DNA of 64,000 bases from Leptospira abararensis (GTDB lineage: Bacteria > Spirochaetota > Leptospiria > Leptospirales > Leptospiraceae). The stretch lies in assembly GCF_016918735.1 (NCBI RefSeq), contig NZ_JAFFPR010000042.1, forward strand, positions 10,668-74,667. Direction: 5' to 3'. This document shows positions 26,163 to 35,076 of this stretch, in pieces; positions within the stretch are counted from its first letter, which is position 1, and each line of letters starts with the position of its first letter. Below the pieces are notes generated by a model. It was not told the DNA's origin and ran no database searches. It saw only the letters and a program-made list of their open reading frames with translations. The position numbers were made by a program, and so were the translations under genes.

Positions 26163-26609
26163 TTATTTAATTTGAGTAAGGTCTTGGCGAAATTGTTTTC
26201 GTCCACCTGGGTATTCGATGATGTAGAGACACTGGCAAGTTTCCCAGGCAGGGCTTGCAAAAAAATAGCTCCCACTTTCGGTTTGGCAGGAATCTTGTTT
26301 GGGTTTGATTTTGTGAGCGGAAATCAGGCGGACGAGATCTTTAACTTCTGTTTCGTCAAGTTGAATTGATTCTTGTTCTAGTAGGATGGAGGTAAGTTTT
26401 GGGGAAGTGGAGAGGAGGTTTGTTGCATTGACACAAGTGCTTCTTCTCATTGCAAGGCTACCCGATTCTATGGCGTTTTGGCTTGCTTTTGCAGAAACGG
26501 CGGCATAAAAGACTTCCATGTTATCTTGAGTTCTCCATTCGGATTTTAGTGGCGTATAACTTTGGCAGGCGATTGAAAATAAAAGAATCAGGGGAATTGT
26601 AAATTTCAT
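26163..26609 (-). CDS. Small cysteine-rich lipoprotein, unknown function
   Basis: A 148-residue predicted lipoprotein with signal MKFTIPLILLFSIACQS. The mature part has five cysteines (STCVNATN, DSCQTES, ETCQCLY and the lipid-attached one) and no recognisable domain. The ATG at 26609 has AAGGATT upstream; the longer frame runs into the divergent hydrolase. It converges on the right rep-like gene with a 54-base gap, which marks the right edge of the replicon core. Function unknown. Confidence 0.7.
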   Translation of the reverse strand: MKFTIPLILLFSIACQSYTPLKSEWRTQDNMEVFYAAVSAKASQNAIESGSLAMRRSTCVNATNLLSTSPKLTSILLEQESIQLDETEVKDLVRLISAHKIKPKQDSCQTESGSYFFASPAWETCQCLYIIEYPGGRKQFRQDLTQIK

Positions 26610-26724
26610 GGTTTTAATCCTTTCCGTGCTTGAAGTTTTGTTAATTGAAGCCCTATAGAAGGCAGCTCGTCTAGGATAATTTATTGAAAATATTTCTAAT
26701 TTAAGGAAACTAGGGTGATCGCTT

Positions 26725-27690
26725 ATGAGTCTTTTTAAACCCTTACCCTTTTTTTCTGGAGCCATGGTTCAGTCTTTTATGGCTTCCTTTAAATCCAAAT
26801 CAGACAAACGGTATGGGCATTCCATTGGAGGAGAGTGGAGGTTGGTCAAAGCTAAAGACGGTACAACACTTCTTGCTCGTGTCCACGAAGTACCGCAGTC
26901 CAAAGGACTTGTTGTGTTGGTTCATGGATGGGAAGGTAGCATTCATTCTAGTTATATTGTTAGAACCACAAGATTTTTTTTGAAAAAAGGATTCTCGGTT
27001 TATCGGTTAAATTTAAGAGACCATGGGGATACACACCATCTTAATGAAGGTATCTTTAATGGGAGTTTGCTTCCAGAAACATACGAAGCGGTCAAAGAAC
27101 TTGTTAAAACTTTTAGTTCTAAGGGCCCAGTGTTTTTGGCGGGATTTTCTTTGGGTGGAAATTTTGTTTTGCGAATGGCGGCTCGTCACTCTCTTTCAAA
27201 AGTGGCTGACCAAATTCCTGGATTAAAACATTGTTTTGCCTTTAGCCCGGCTTTGGATCCGAAAAGGGCAACAATTAAGATGGATGAACATCCTTTTTTG
27301 CGTAAGTATTTTTTGAATTCATGGAAGTCGTCTCTTATTAAAAAAGCGAATTTGTTTCCCCACTTGTATTCCTTTCATGATTTGGATGATTATCAATCGG
27401 TGATGCATCTAACGGAAAAAATGGTAAGGGAGTTCTCTCATTTTTCATCTGTGGATGAGTATTTTGATTCCTATACTTTGAATGATTTATTTTTTAAATC
27501 AATCCGAATTCCAACAACCATTCTGACTTCTATGGATGATCCAGTCATCCCTTGGAAGGAATTTGTAGAGATCCCTCCCTCCTCCTATCTAGAAGTTGTG
27601 ATTGAGTCGAAAGGGGGACATTGTGGGTTTATCGAAGATTTGAATCGTTCTTCTTATTATTGGAAATTAATGGAAAAAAAGATGGGTTGA
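26725..27690 (+). CDS. Alpha/beta hydrolase, YheT-like
   Basis: A 321-residue alpha/beta hydrolase. VVLVHGWEGS (oxyanion region), YRLNLRDHGD, the nucleophile elbow GFSLGGNFVLRMA (Ser ~141), the acid in TSMDDPVIP and the His in SKGGHCGFIE form a complete triad in family order. HGWEGS and NLRDHGDTH are typical of the YheT group, esterases of unknown natural substrate. The ATG at 26725 has AGGGTGAT upstream. Its last 62 bases overlap the end of the convergent opgH gene, an unusually long overlap. Confidence 0.87.
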   Translation: MSLFKPLPFFSGAMVQSFMASFKSKSDKRYGHSIGGEWRLVKAKDGTTLLARVHEVPQSKGLVVLVHGWEGSIHSSYIVRTTRFFLKKGFSVYRLNLRDHGDTHHLNEGIFNGSLLPETYEAVKELVKTFSSKGPVFLAGFSLGGNFVLRMAARHSLSKVADQIPGLKHCFAFSPALDPKRATIKMDEHPFLRKYFLNSWKSSLIKKANLFPHLYSFHDLDDYQSVMHLTEKMVREFSHFSSVDEYFDSYTLNDLFFKSIRIPTTILTSMDDPVIPWKEFVEIPPSSYLEVVIESKGGHCGFIEDLNRSSYYWKLMEKKMG

Positions 27691-29710
27691 TTTCTTCCCA
27701 AATGGTAACCCAATACTTTGCCCAATCCGATTTTCTAGATGTCCAAAATTTTGAATAGAAGGAGTCTAATAACTCTCTGTTTGATAAAATTTTCAAAAGT
27801 GATTTTCTTGCTAGAGAATCGGGCCCTTGTTTTAATAAAATATCGAGATCCTCTTCCGTAGATTTAGGGAGTTTTGATTGGTATAGTTTGTTCCCCTGGA
27901 GTTGTTTGTGTCTGTTATGAAATGTCGGGTGTACTAATGCAAAAAAGAATTCACGACCTTCGATATAATTATTTTTGTGTGATATGGATTCTTCTTCTAA
28001 ACGAGAGATTAAATTTGTATTAGGTTTCCAAAAAGAAGGATCTAGTATTTTATTTAGTGGTTTTCGTTCCTTGCCTGTGAAGATCACCAAAGGAATAGAT
28101 AATATCCAGCCGATCCAGATAGGCATCGTCAGGAGAAATAACATGGTCGAATGAGTGTAACTTATGTAAGCGCAAGCAAGGCCAAGAATGGTCACTCCAA
28201 AAAAAGAAGAGAGTATGTAAGAGATATTGTATCCTGAATCGGCATCTCGGTTTTGCGGTCCCCAGGTGATGCGTTTGTTTAGTAGGATAGAAAATACAAA
28301 GATACTATGGTAGATCATGTAGATCGGAGCGATGAGTACCGAAAATGTTGTTTCCAATAGGAAGGTAGGGAATTTTTTTAAAATTTCTACTACGGGAAGA
28401 CTTATAAAACTAAGTACTCTGGGTAAAAACAGCAATAGTAAAGATAGGTATAAAAGTTTTATATAAAGTGGATCGTAAATTTGTGATTTGAAGAATTCAT
28501 ATTCTTCGGGTAACATGGAATAATTCAAATATTTGTTGTCTTCCAGATAATTCCATAAACTTAAAATAATATAACACATCCAGATAGGTGAATTGAGATA
28601 AGAAAGAATACCATTTAGAATATGGATCCGATTGATAAATGGAATTTTTTTGCCGAATAAAAACCAGAAATGTTGTAAGTTCCCTTGACACCAACGTTGG
28701 TCACGTTTGAGAGCATCAATGATGTTAGGTGGATTTTCTTCATAACTTCCCTCTAACTCATACGCACTTAAAACATCAAAACCTGCTTTTCGCATAAGAG
28801 CCGCTTCTACTGTATCGTGGCTTAAAATTTTACCTCCAAGGCCACCGTATTCCGGAAGGTGGGGGAGTGCACAATGTTCCATGAATGGTTTGACTCGTAA
28901 GATGGCATTGTGTCCCCAGTATCCTGAAGAATTGATTTGCCAAAAACTAGCTCCTTTTAAGAAAAAAGGGCTGAAAAGATAGGATGAAAATTCTGTTAAT
29001 TTCTGGAAAAGGGTAGTGGTGCGAAAAATTTTGGTACTGGATTGAATGATACCTGCCTTTGGATTTTTTTCCATATTGGCAATGAGTTGGATGATGAGTT
29101 CTCCAGAGACAAGGCTATCGGCGTCCAGGACAACCATGTATTTGTATTTTTTCCCCCATCTTCTACAGAAGTCTGCGATGTTCCCACTTTTCCCGTTTAG
29201 ATTACTTTTTCGTCTGCGGTAGTGGAAGTTATGGAAGTTATTTGTAGATTCACATAACTCCATGTAGGCGGCTTCTTCCTTGATCCATTTTTCCGGTGTT
29301 CTTGTATCACTAAGGATAAAGAAATCGAGTTTTGGTAATTTGTAAATTTTTTCTACGGACTCAAAAATAACTTTGATTCTAGAGAATATAGAGATTTCGT
29401 TTTCCTCGTAAACGGGCATTACAACAGCAACGTGAATGGATTCAAAAGCAGGGAAATCCAAATCTTCTTTCGGAATTTGTTTTGCTTTTAGGAGAGGGTC
29501 TCCATTTTTTTTTAGCGACAACAAAAATCCAAAGAAGGATGTACTTGCCCCATAGGATAACATTGGCAAAAGAAAAATAAGTGTGATGAATTGGTAGTAT
29601 TCGGTGATCTCAATTCCTCGAAAAGAAATGATTTCAATAAATAAACTAAATCCCCAGATCACTGGGATAATGAACGTAAGAAAGAATAAAGTGCGCTGGA
29701 TTTGGATCAT
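27629..29710 (-). CDS. opgH: Glucan biosynthesis glucosyltransferase OpgH/MdoH
   Basis: A 693-residue inner-membrane GT2 glycosyltransferase of the OpgH (MdoH) family. After two N-terminal membrane segments come HVAVVMPVYEEN, DFFILSDTRTPEKW, VVLDADSLVSGE and the QxxRW-type DQRWCQGNLQHFW. Several more membrane segments follow. OpgH builds the beta-glucan backbone of periplasmic glucans from UDP-glucose. It is shorter than E. coli OpgH (847), lacking most of the cytoplasmic N-terminus that contacts FtsZ there. The ATG at 29710 overlaps the upstream gene's stop by four bases. Order opgG, small gene, opgH suggests an operon. The 3' end overlaps the convergent hydrolase by 62 bases. Confidence 0.92.
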   Translation of the reverse strand: MIQIQRTLFFLTFIIPVIWGFSLFIEIISFRGIEITEYYQFITLIFLLPMLSYGASTSFFGFLLSLKKNGDPLLKAKQIPKEDLDFPAFESIHVAVVMPVYEENEISIFSRIKVIFESVEKIYKLPKLDFFILSDTRTPEKWIKEEAAYMELCESTNNFHNFHYRRRKSNLNGKSGNIADFCRRWGKKYKYMVVLDADSLVSGELIIQLIANMEKNPKAGIIQSSTKIFRTTTLFQKLTEFSSYLFSPFFLKGASFWQINSSGYWGHNAILRVKPFMEHCALPHLPEYGGLGGKILSHDTVEAALMRKAGFDVLSAYELEGSYEENPPNIIDALKRDQRWCQGNLQHFWFLFGKKIPFINRIHILNGILSYLNSPIWMCYIILSLWNYLEDNKYLNYSMLPEEYEFFKSQIYDPLYIKLLYLSLLLLFLPRVLSFISLPVVEILKKFPTFLLETTFSVLIAPIYMIYHSIFVFSILLNKRITWGPQNRDADSGYNISYILSSFFGVTILGLACAYISYTHSTMLFLLTMPIWIGWILSIPLVIFTGKERKPLNKILDPSFWKPNTNLISRLEEESISHKNNYIEGREFFFALVHPTFHNRHKQLQGNKLYQSKLPKSTEEDLDILLKQGPDSLARKSLLKILSNRELLDSFYSKFWTSRKSDWAKYWVTIWEEINPSFFPLISNNKKNDSNLR

Positions 29711-30135
29711 AACAACCTGAATATAATTAAGTAATAGAGAAGGCTCCAAAGAAAGATGGATACAATGACGAATACTGGTTTTAAGGAACCAACAATGGAT
29801 TGTTTTGTTTTTTTTGTGTCTCGTTTCCATCCGGCGGAATGGGGAATCATCGATCCGAATTGCCAAGATCTGTCGGCTATTGGCAGTAGGTATGTTAATC
29901 CAATTTCTTTAGTTTGTAAGTAATTTTCCCAAAGTTTCCAATCCTTCGGAAACGATCGTTCCAGAGAGGAGGACGTAAAAAAGTCATTTAAGATTTCCGC
30001 AATCCTGTATTCATTGTGGATTCCGCTAAGGATTAAATAGGTGCGAGTTCTCTCGCTAAATTCGTTCATATAATCTGTGTTATTTGGATAGTCCATCGCG
30101 ATACATCCAGGTTTCAGTAATTCTTCGGTTTTCAT
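29707..30135 (-). CDS. Small membrane-anchored protein between opgG and opgH
   Basis: A 142-residue protein with a soluble, aromatic-rich N-terminal part (SERTRTYLILSGIHNEYRIAEIL, FPKDWKLWENYLQTKEIGLTYLLP) and a single C-terminal membrane segment (PVFVIVSIFLWSLLYYLIIFRLL). No family is recognised. The ATG at 30135 overlaps opgG by 56 bases; starts at 30096 or 30069 are possible. It overlaps opgH by four bases, so it is coupled to both glucan genes and is likely an accessory or regulatory subunit of the glucan synthase. That role is inferred only from position. Confidence 0.65.
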   Translation of the reverse strand: MKTEELLKPGCIAMDYPNNTDYMNEFSERTRTYLILSGIHNEYRIAEILNDFFTSSSLERSFPKDWKLWENYLQTKEIGLTYLLPIADRSWQFGSMIPHSAGWKRDTKKTKQSIVGSLKPVFVIVSIFLWSLLYYLIIFRLL

Positions 30136-31654
30136 TTTCCAGGAAAACTATCCAGTCAGATTCGTCTATCGACGCGGGATACCAGATTTGCAAACGCCAC
30201 TGTTCAAGCTCTGATATTTTCTCTATTTTGTAACGAATTTGATCGGGTGGAATTTTGTTATTTTTGATAATCGCTTTCAACACTGTTTTTCGATCTAAAG
30301 ATTTGAGATCATCACCTGTGAAGTAAAGTGTGAAGACTTTTTCTTTTGGGAAAAGTGGGTCTACACCTCTGTAAAATGCAGAGGCTTTTCCTAACGTATG
30401 GTGTTTTGGAGATTTTTCCGTATAATGGAGTGTATATTGGAACTCATAACCTTCGTTTAAATTGGGTGGGACGGCGGGTTCCCAAAAAGTAGTCACATTG
30501 TCGTCTGAATCTAAATTAGTTGTGAATTCGAGTAAGTATAAATTTCCTTTTCCCCAATCACCTTTTGGTTCTACCCAAACACTTGGCCTTAAGTGGTATT
30601 TGAGTTTTTCATCTTGGTAACTTTTGAATTTACGATCTCTTTGGATCAGTCCATATCCTAGAGGTGAATCTAATGAAATTCTTGTTAGCTGAGTTTTTTT
30701 CGGATTAATCAGAGGTCTCCATTCCCATTCACCTATTTTGTTTAGTGTGAGTAGGCCATCAGAGTCATGTACTTCGGGATGAATGTTTCCTAATATGGGA
30801 TTGTCCGATTCTCCATATAAATACATAGAAGTAATCGGAGCGAATCCGAGACGTTTGATTTTTTTGCGAAGATAGATTTTGGCTCGTACGTCAATGGTCG
30901 TGATTTCCCCTGGTTTTACTATAAATTCATAGGAACCAACTACAGATTCGCTATTCATGATGCTATAGATCGTAATGGCACTGTCTGTTTTTTGGGGTCG
31001 TTTGATGTAGAAACTTTCGAAGATAGGAAATTCTTCTTTGTCTTTTGGGCCTGTATTGATAGCAAGTCCTCTTCCAGATAACCCGTAGACTTGGCCTTTG
31101 GAAATTGCTCTGAAATAGGAGGATCCTTGAAAGACTAAAAATTCCTCTAAAGCCTCTTTTTGATTGATTGGATAATGGACACGAAAGCCGGTATAATGAA
31201 GGTTTTTGGTTAGTTCCGTGAATGAGTCTGTGAGAGGTAGGTCGCCGAAATTAAAACGAGAGGCATCATAAGGAATCTCAACTGGTTTTTCATTGATCAC
31301 CTCAAAAATTCGAATTCCGTTGCTGTAGATATGGCCTGGATGAAAGAAGTGGAGTTGGTAGGGCAGGGCAAGATTTTTCCAAATGGCTACATCTGGTTTG
31401 TACTCGATTTGTCTATATTCATCGAAACTAATCCCGTCAAGGCCTGGAATTTTATATTCAGGAGTTGGAGAGAATTTGGACTTTAATTTTTCTTTTGCAA
31501 TCAAGTCGGCGCTATGAAAATCGAAAACTTCCGTGGGAGTGGATATCGCCATCAAAGTTGCAATTTTATTTAGGGTCAGATCGTTTTTTCGAATGATGAT
31601 CATGACGCACAATACCAAGGCAATGAGTGCAAGATATATGTTCAATTTCTTCAT
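30080..31654 (-). CDS. opgG: Periplasmic glucan biosynthesis protein OpgG/MdoG
   Basis: A ~524-residue protein of the OpgG/OpgD family with an N-terminal membrane or signal segment (MKKLNIYLALIALVLCVMIII). Family features are PGLDGISFDEYRQIEYKP, LPYQLHFFHPGHIYSNGIRIF, LHYTGFRVHYPIN, EFLVFQGSSYFRAISKGQVYGLSGRGLAI, FPIFESFYIKRP and the C-terminal EPKGDWGKGNLYLLEF. OpgG shapes or branches the periplasmic glucan made by OpgH. ATG at 31654 lacks a clear ribosome binding site; a TTG at 31675 is in frame. It is the first gene of the opgG-x-opgH operon. Confidence 0.92.
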   Translation of the reverse strand: MKKLNIYLALIALVLCVMIIIRKNDLTLNKIATLMAISTPTEVFDFHSADLIAKEKLKSKFSPTPEYKIPGLDGISFDEYRQIEYKPDVAIWKNLALPYQLHFFHPGHIYSNGIRIFEVINEKPVEIPYDASRFNFGDLPLTDSFTELTKNLHYTGFRVHYPINQKEALEEFLVFQGSSYFRAISKGQVYGLSGRGLAINTGPKDKEEFPIFESFYIKRPQKTDSAITIYSIMNSESVVGSYEFIVKPGEITTIDVRAKIYLRKKIKRLGFAPITSMYLYGESDNPILGNIHPEVHDSDGLLTLNKIGEWEWRPLINPKKTQLTRISLDSPLGYGLIQRDRKFKSYQDEKLKYHLRPSVWVEPKGDWGKGNLYLLEFTTNLDSDDNVTTFWEPAVPPNLNEGYEFQYTLHYTEKSPKHHTLGKASAFYRGVDPLFPKEKVFTLYFTGDDLKSLDRKTVLKAIIKNNKIPPDQIRYKIEKISELEQWRLQIWYPASIDESDWIVFLENENRRITETWMYRDGLSK

Positions 31655-31795
31655 AGGGTAATGATTATTAAACAATCTATTGGGTCACGTAAATATTCTA
31701 GTGTAGCATTTTTGCCTCACTAAACATGGATTAAGCAAGAGGGACCTTTTTTTCTATTGCATATTTCGATTGTTTCTATAGGGTTCCCTCATCTT

Positions 31796-33274
31796 ATGAA
31801 ACTTGTTTCTATAAAGTTCTTTCTCCTGTTAGCCGTCACCTTATTTCTGCAATGTTCTGGTTCACAAAAAACTGATAAAATTTTTGGCGAGTCCGTGTTT
31901 ACTTCTAACAAACCACAATCTTTTAAAAAAATTGCCCCTTTGACTGCCAATTCCCTTGGGTCGAGAAAGAACCTATTGGAACATGGATGGGCTGTTATTC
32001 CCTCTGGTAAAAAGAGTATGGATTTGGCTTACGAAAATGGCGAAATCAGCGCTCGCGTTGCAAAAGCAATGGTGCTTGTTCATATGAAAAAACGAAGTGC
32101 CGATTATCCGGGAAAGTTGGGGGAAACTATGACTTCCGTTCTTTCATGGACAGGACGAAGCATTCAGGATTCTTCCAGAAGAACAGAAGATATCTATGAT
32201 GCCGGTTGGCAGTTGAGTAAAACCGAGTGGAAGGTTTCGAAAGATAGTTTTAAAGAAGCAGGTTCTCGATTTGTTTTAGGGTATATACAAATGGTTCCAA
32301 AAATGGAATCGGATAAACAATTGATGTACTCTGCCTTAGAAGAAATAGGAAGGGAACGCGGCAAAACTACGAACAAGTTGAATGATATCTTCGATTCAAC
32401 TCTAAAGAAAAATTCCAAAAATATTGTGTCTGCTTGGAGTGATTCCTTTGCAAAAGCTTCCGATGAGTTTACAAAAAATTATGAAGAGTCGGGTGAAAGG
32501 GGAAATTCTCTCCTTGCCCTAGTTGATATTTTCCAAGGATATTCTGTTGCACTCAAAGAAGTGATGGTGGCCCCGATTGTCAAAACGGGTAAAAACACCG
32601 GAGAGATTTTAGTAGTCAATGGAGTTTATGTTCCTCTTTCTCAAACAATGAATTTTTCATCCAAAGCTTTGATTTCGACTGGAGTGGTTTTCTACTATTC
32701 AACTAATGCAGGTTATCGTGTGATTTCGCCTACCTTAGAAGCAGGTCTTTTTAGCTCTATAGGAATTTTATCGGCTTCATCAACTGTCCCAACTTATACC
32801 GGGGGAACTACACTTGCTGCATTCAACCAGGTAACGTCTGTCGCAGCGACTACGGCTGGTGGAACCATTGGAGCTGCTGGTGGAACGACTTATGATACAA
32901 CAGCATATGCAACAGGAATGGTATACGATTTATCCAAAGGAACAGCAGAGGCCGGAGTATATGCGATGAGCTCCGGTATGATTTTAGGATATTCTGCACT
33001 TACAGTTCTTCCTTCGCAATTAGTTTTAACTGCAGTAGACGGGCCCATATTGATTGCCTATGATGGACCTCGTGTAGTGATTGCTGTTGTGAAAGGTAAT
33101 TACGCTGGATTTGATGATGCACCTACAGGAACAGTCATCAATCTGGAAGAAGCAAAAAAAGCAGGAAAAGTTAAGATTTTAACAGATGATCCCAAGATCA
33201 TAAAAAAAGTATTAGATGCTGAAATCGAAGAACAAACGAAACGTGCAAATGCCAAGGCGAATGAAAAAAAATGA
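31796..33274 (+). CDS. Large lipoprotein with small-residue hydrophobic C-terminal half (A of pair)
   Basis: A 492-residue predicted lipoprotein (MKLVSIKFFLLLAVTLFLQCSGSQK). Residues ~30-260 are helical and charged. Residues ~270-430 are rich in Gly, Ala, Ser and Thr with repeated hydrophobic stretches (FSSKALISTGVVFYYST, AAFNQVTSVAATTAGGTIGAAGGTTYDTTAYATG, GVYAMSSGMILGYSALTVLP). The tail is VDGPILIAYDGPRVVIAVVKG and a Lys-rich end. I recognise no family. It overlaps the next gene by four bases. That gene encodes a larger protein with the same architecture and similar end (VADCTYLVLSLEGGKWVVYGVKDG), so the pair probably form one complex. A membrane-inserting role is a guess from composition. 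Confidence 0.75.
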   Translation: MKLVSIKFFLLLAVTLFLQCSGSQKTDKIFGESVFTSNKPQSFKKIAPLTANSLGSRKNLLEHGWAVIPSGKKSMDLAYENGEISARVAKAMVLVHMKKRSADYPGKLGETMTSVLSWTGRSIQDSSRRTEDIYDAGWQLSKTEWKVSKDSFKEAGSRFVLGYIQMVPKMESDKQLMYSALEEIGRERGKTTNKLNDIFDSTLKKNSKNIVSAWSDSFAKASDEFTKNYEESGERGNSLLALVDIFQGYSVALKEVMVAPIVKTGKNTGEILVVNGVYVPLSQTMNFSSKALISTGVVFYYSTNAGYRVISPTLEAGLFSSIGILSASSTVPTYTGGTTLAAFNQVTSVAATTAGGTIGAAGGTTYDTTAYATGMVYDLSKGTAEAGVYAMSSGMILGYSALTVLPSQLVLTAVDGPILIAYDGPRVVIAVVKGNYAGFDDAPTGTVINLEEAKKAGKVKILTDDPKIIKKVLDAEIEEQTKRANAKANEKK

Positions 33275-35064
33275 AATCAAAGTTTTATAGAATTATATTA
33301 TTTCTCTTATCCTATTCTGTATTTTTTTCTTATTGTTCTGGCTCAGATAAAAAGTCAGAAGATCCATTAAAGAATACCAAAAAATTAGCAATGGAAGGGC
33401 ACAGCTCCCTTTATTACCAAGGAGCACTTCCTGTCAAAGGGACCAGTATCAAGTTTATTCCTCCCTTTCATGAATCTACTATATTTGTAATGGGAGAAAG
33501 GGTTGGATTTGCTGGCGATGAATTCTCTCGTTCTGTCTTAAAGGCAAGGGAATCTGTTGTGATTGTCAAAGATGGAACCAAAATGAGTTGGTCTGCTGCC
33601 GGTAAAGTAAGTGCTGGTGGGGAGGCTGCGGTTCAATATCTAAACGAAAATGCCACCAAACCAGGCTTATTTATTATGTACGCTTCTGTTGCAGAATCTT
33701 ATGGGATGGTGGGATCTTCTTTGGACCGAGGAATGGATACACATAAAGCAGTTGTTGCAAACTCTGAGGCGATTCGTAAGGAATGGAATGAGTGGGCGGA
33801 TATGCAATTGAATTATAAAGAGACAGTCGATAATTCACCCTCTACTAAAAAACGCTTCAATCAGTACAAAGAAAAATTCCAAAAGGTTTATGAGTCAACA
33901 GTCTATGGATATGTGGATTTAGATGATGCTCTTAAATCTACTTATGAAGATACTTACGATGATCTAAAGTCAGGAAGTTGGAAACGAAGATTTTCGGAGA
34001 TCGAAGAGCTTCGTTCTTCTGTCTCTGAAAAAATATTTGGAAATTGGAAAGAAACTATTTTTACTTTTGGTAAAGACACTTCGCTGGAGTTAGGACGTGC
34101 GAAAGCAGATCTGGAATCCATCGCTGACGGAGAAGGGGTTCCTTTGGCTCTACTCAAAGCTTTTTCTAGAACCACCAAAGCATTGTTTTATGACGGTATT
34201 ATCAAACCCATTGGGAAAATGACATTACTGTCTGTTGGGTATGTGACTTGGAATGGAATCATTTATCCGGCTGCTGTGGTTACTAATTCTGCAGGCACGG
34301 GTCTTTATTGTTTAGTGGAAACTTTTGCTTTAGCGGGAAAAGGAGTGGTGTATATCACAGCACCGAGTTTGGAGCTTGGATTAGGAGCTTTGTTGAACAG
34401 TACAGAGGTGGTTTTGAATGAGTCGGTTCACTCTATGGAAAAAAGTGCTAGGGTCACTTCTGCAGTTGCGAGAAAAACTTCTGCTTATTCTGCTAAAACT
34501 GCTGCGGTTGTCACAGAATCATCTGGTAAATATATTTTAGCTCCGATGAGTCTTGTCGGTGTTACTTCCGGACAAACAGTTCTAGGTGGTGGTCTTGCTG
34601 TATCAGGAACGCTCACGGGTGCCACTTTCGCTGGAGCTTCTGCGACAGCACAAACAGTCACATACACTTCCACAAAAGTAGCTGCAGGAACAGTGGGAGT
34701 GACGGGCACAGCGGCTTCTTTTGGTACGGGGGCTACTTATGGAGTATATCAATTAACAAAAGCAGTTGGTGTTCCTTCTGGTGTCATGATTGGTTCAGGG
34801 ATTGTACTGAGTTATGAATTTGTATCTAATATGTCAGCACATTCGGTACTCGCGGTTGCTGATTGTACATACTTAGTGTTATCCCTTGAAGGTGGTAAGT
34901 GGGTGGTTTATGGAGTTAAAGATGGTTCAAAAAAAGCGTCTCGTCTCTTGACAGGATCTGTAGTTGATATGGACCAGATTCGTAAAGAAGGAGGAACTGT
35001 AGTAAAAGTTCCTTTAGAAGAGGGAGAAGTTGAAAAAATACTAGGTAAAAAAAAGAAAAAATGA
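33271..35064 (+). CDS. Large lipoprotein with small-residue hydrophobic C-terminal half (B of pair)
   Basis: A 597-residue predicted lipoprotein (signal IILFLLSYSVFFSYCSGSD). A ~300-residue N-terminal region has a GALPVKGTSIKFIPP segment, then charged helices. The C-terminal half has long Gly/Ala/Ser/Thr-rich hydrophobic stretches (GLAVSGTLTGATFAGASATA, VAAGTVGVTGTAASFGTGA, GVPSGVMIGSGIVLSYEF). It ends in a Val-rich strand pair, GTVVKVPLEEGEVEKIL and poly-Lys. It is a diverged relative of the preceding protein, with four-base ATGA overlap. A receiver-GGDEF gene follows 12 bases later in the same operon. Function unknown. Confidence 0.75.
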   Translation: MKSKFYRIILFLLSYSVFFSYCSGSDKKSEDPLKNTKKLAMEGHSSLYYQGALPVKGTSIKFIPPFHESTIFVMGERVGFAGDEFSRSVLKARESVVIVKDGTKMSWSAAGKVSAGGEAAVQYLNENATKPGLFIMYASVAESYGMVGSSLDRGMDTHKAVVANSEAIRKEWNEWADMQLNYKETVDNSPSTKKRFNQYKEKFQKVYESTVYGYVDLDDALKSTYEDTYDDLKSGSWKRRFSEIEELRSSVSEKIFGNWKETIFTFGKDTSLELGRAKADLESIADGEGVPLALLKAFSRTTKALFYDGIIKPIGKMTLLSVGYVTWNGIIYPAAVVTNSAGTGLYCLVETFALAGKGVVYITAPSLELGLGALLNSTEVVLNESVHSMEKSARVTSAVARKTSAYSAKTAAVVTESSGKYILAPMSLVGVTSGQTVLGGGLAVSGTLTGATFAGASATAQTVTYTSTKVAAGTVGVTGTAASFGTGATYGVYQLTKAVGVPSGVMIGSGIVLSYEFVSNMSAHSVLAVADCTYLVLSLEGGKWVVYGVKDGSKKASRLLTGSVVDMDQIRKEGGTVVKVPLEEGEVEKILGKKKKK

Positions 35065-35076
35065 AACCGTAGGAGA

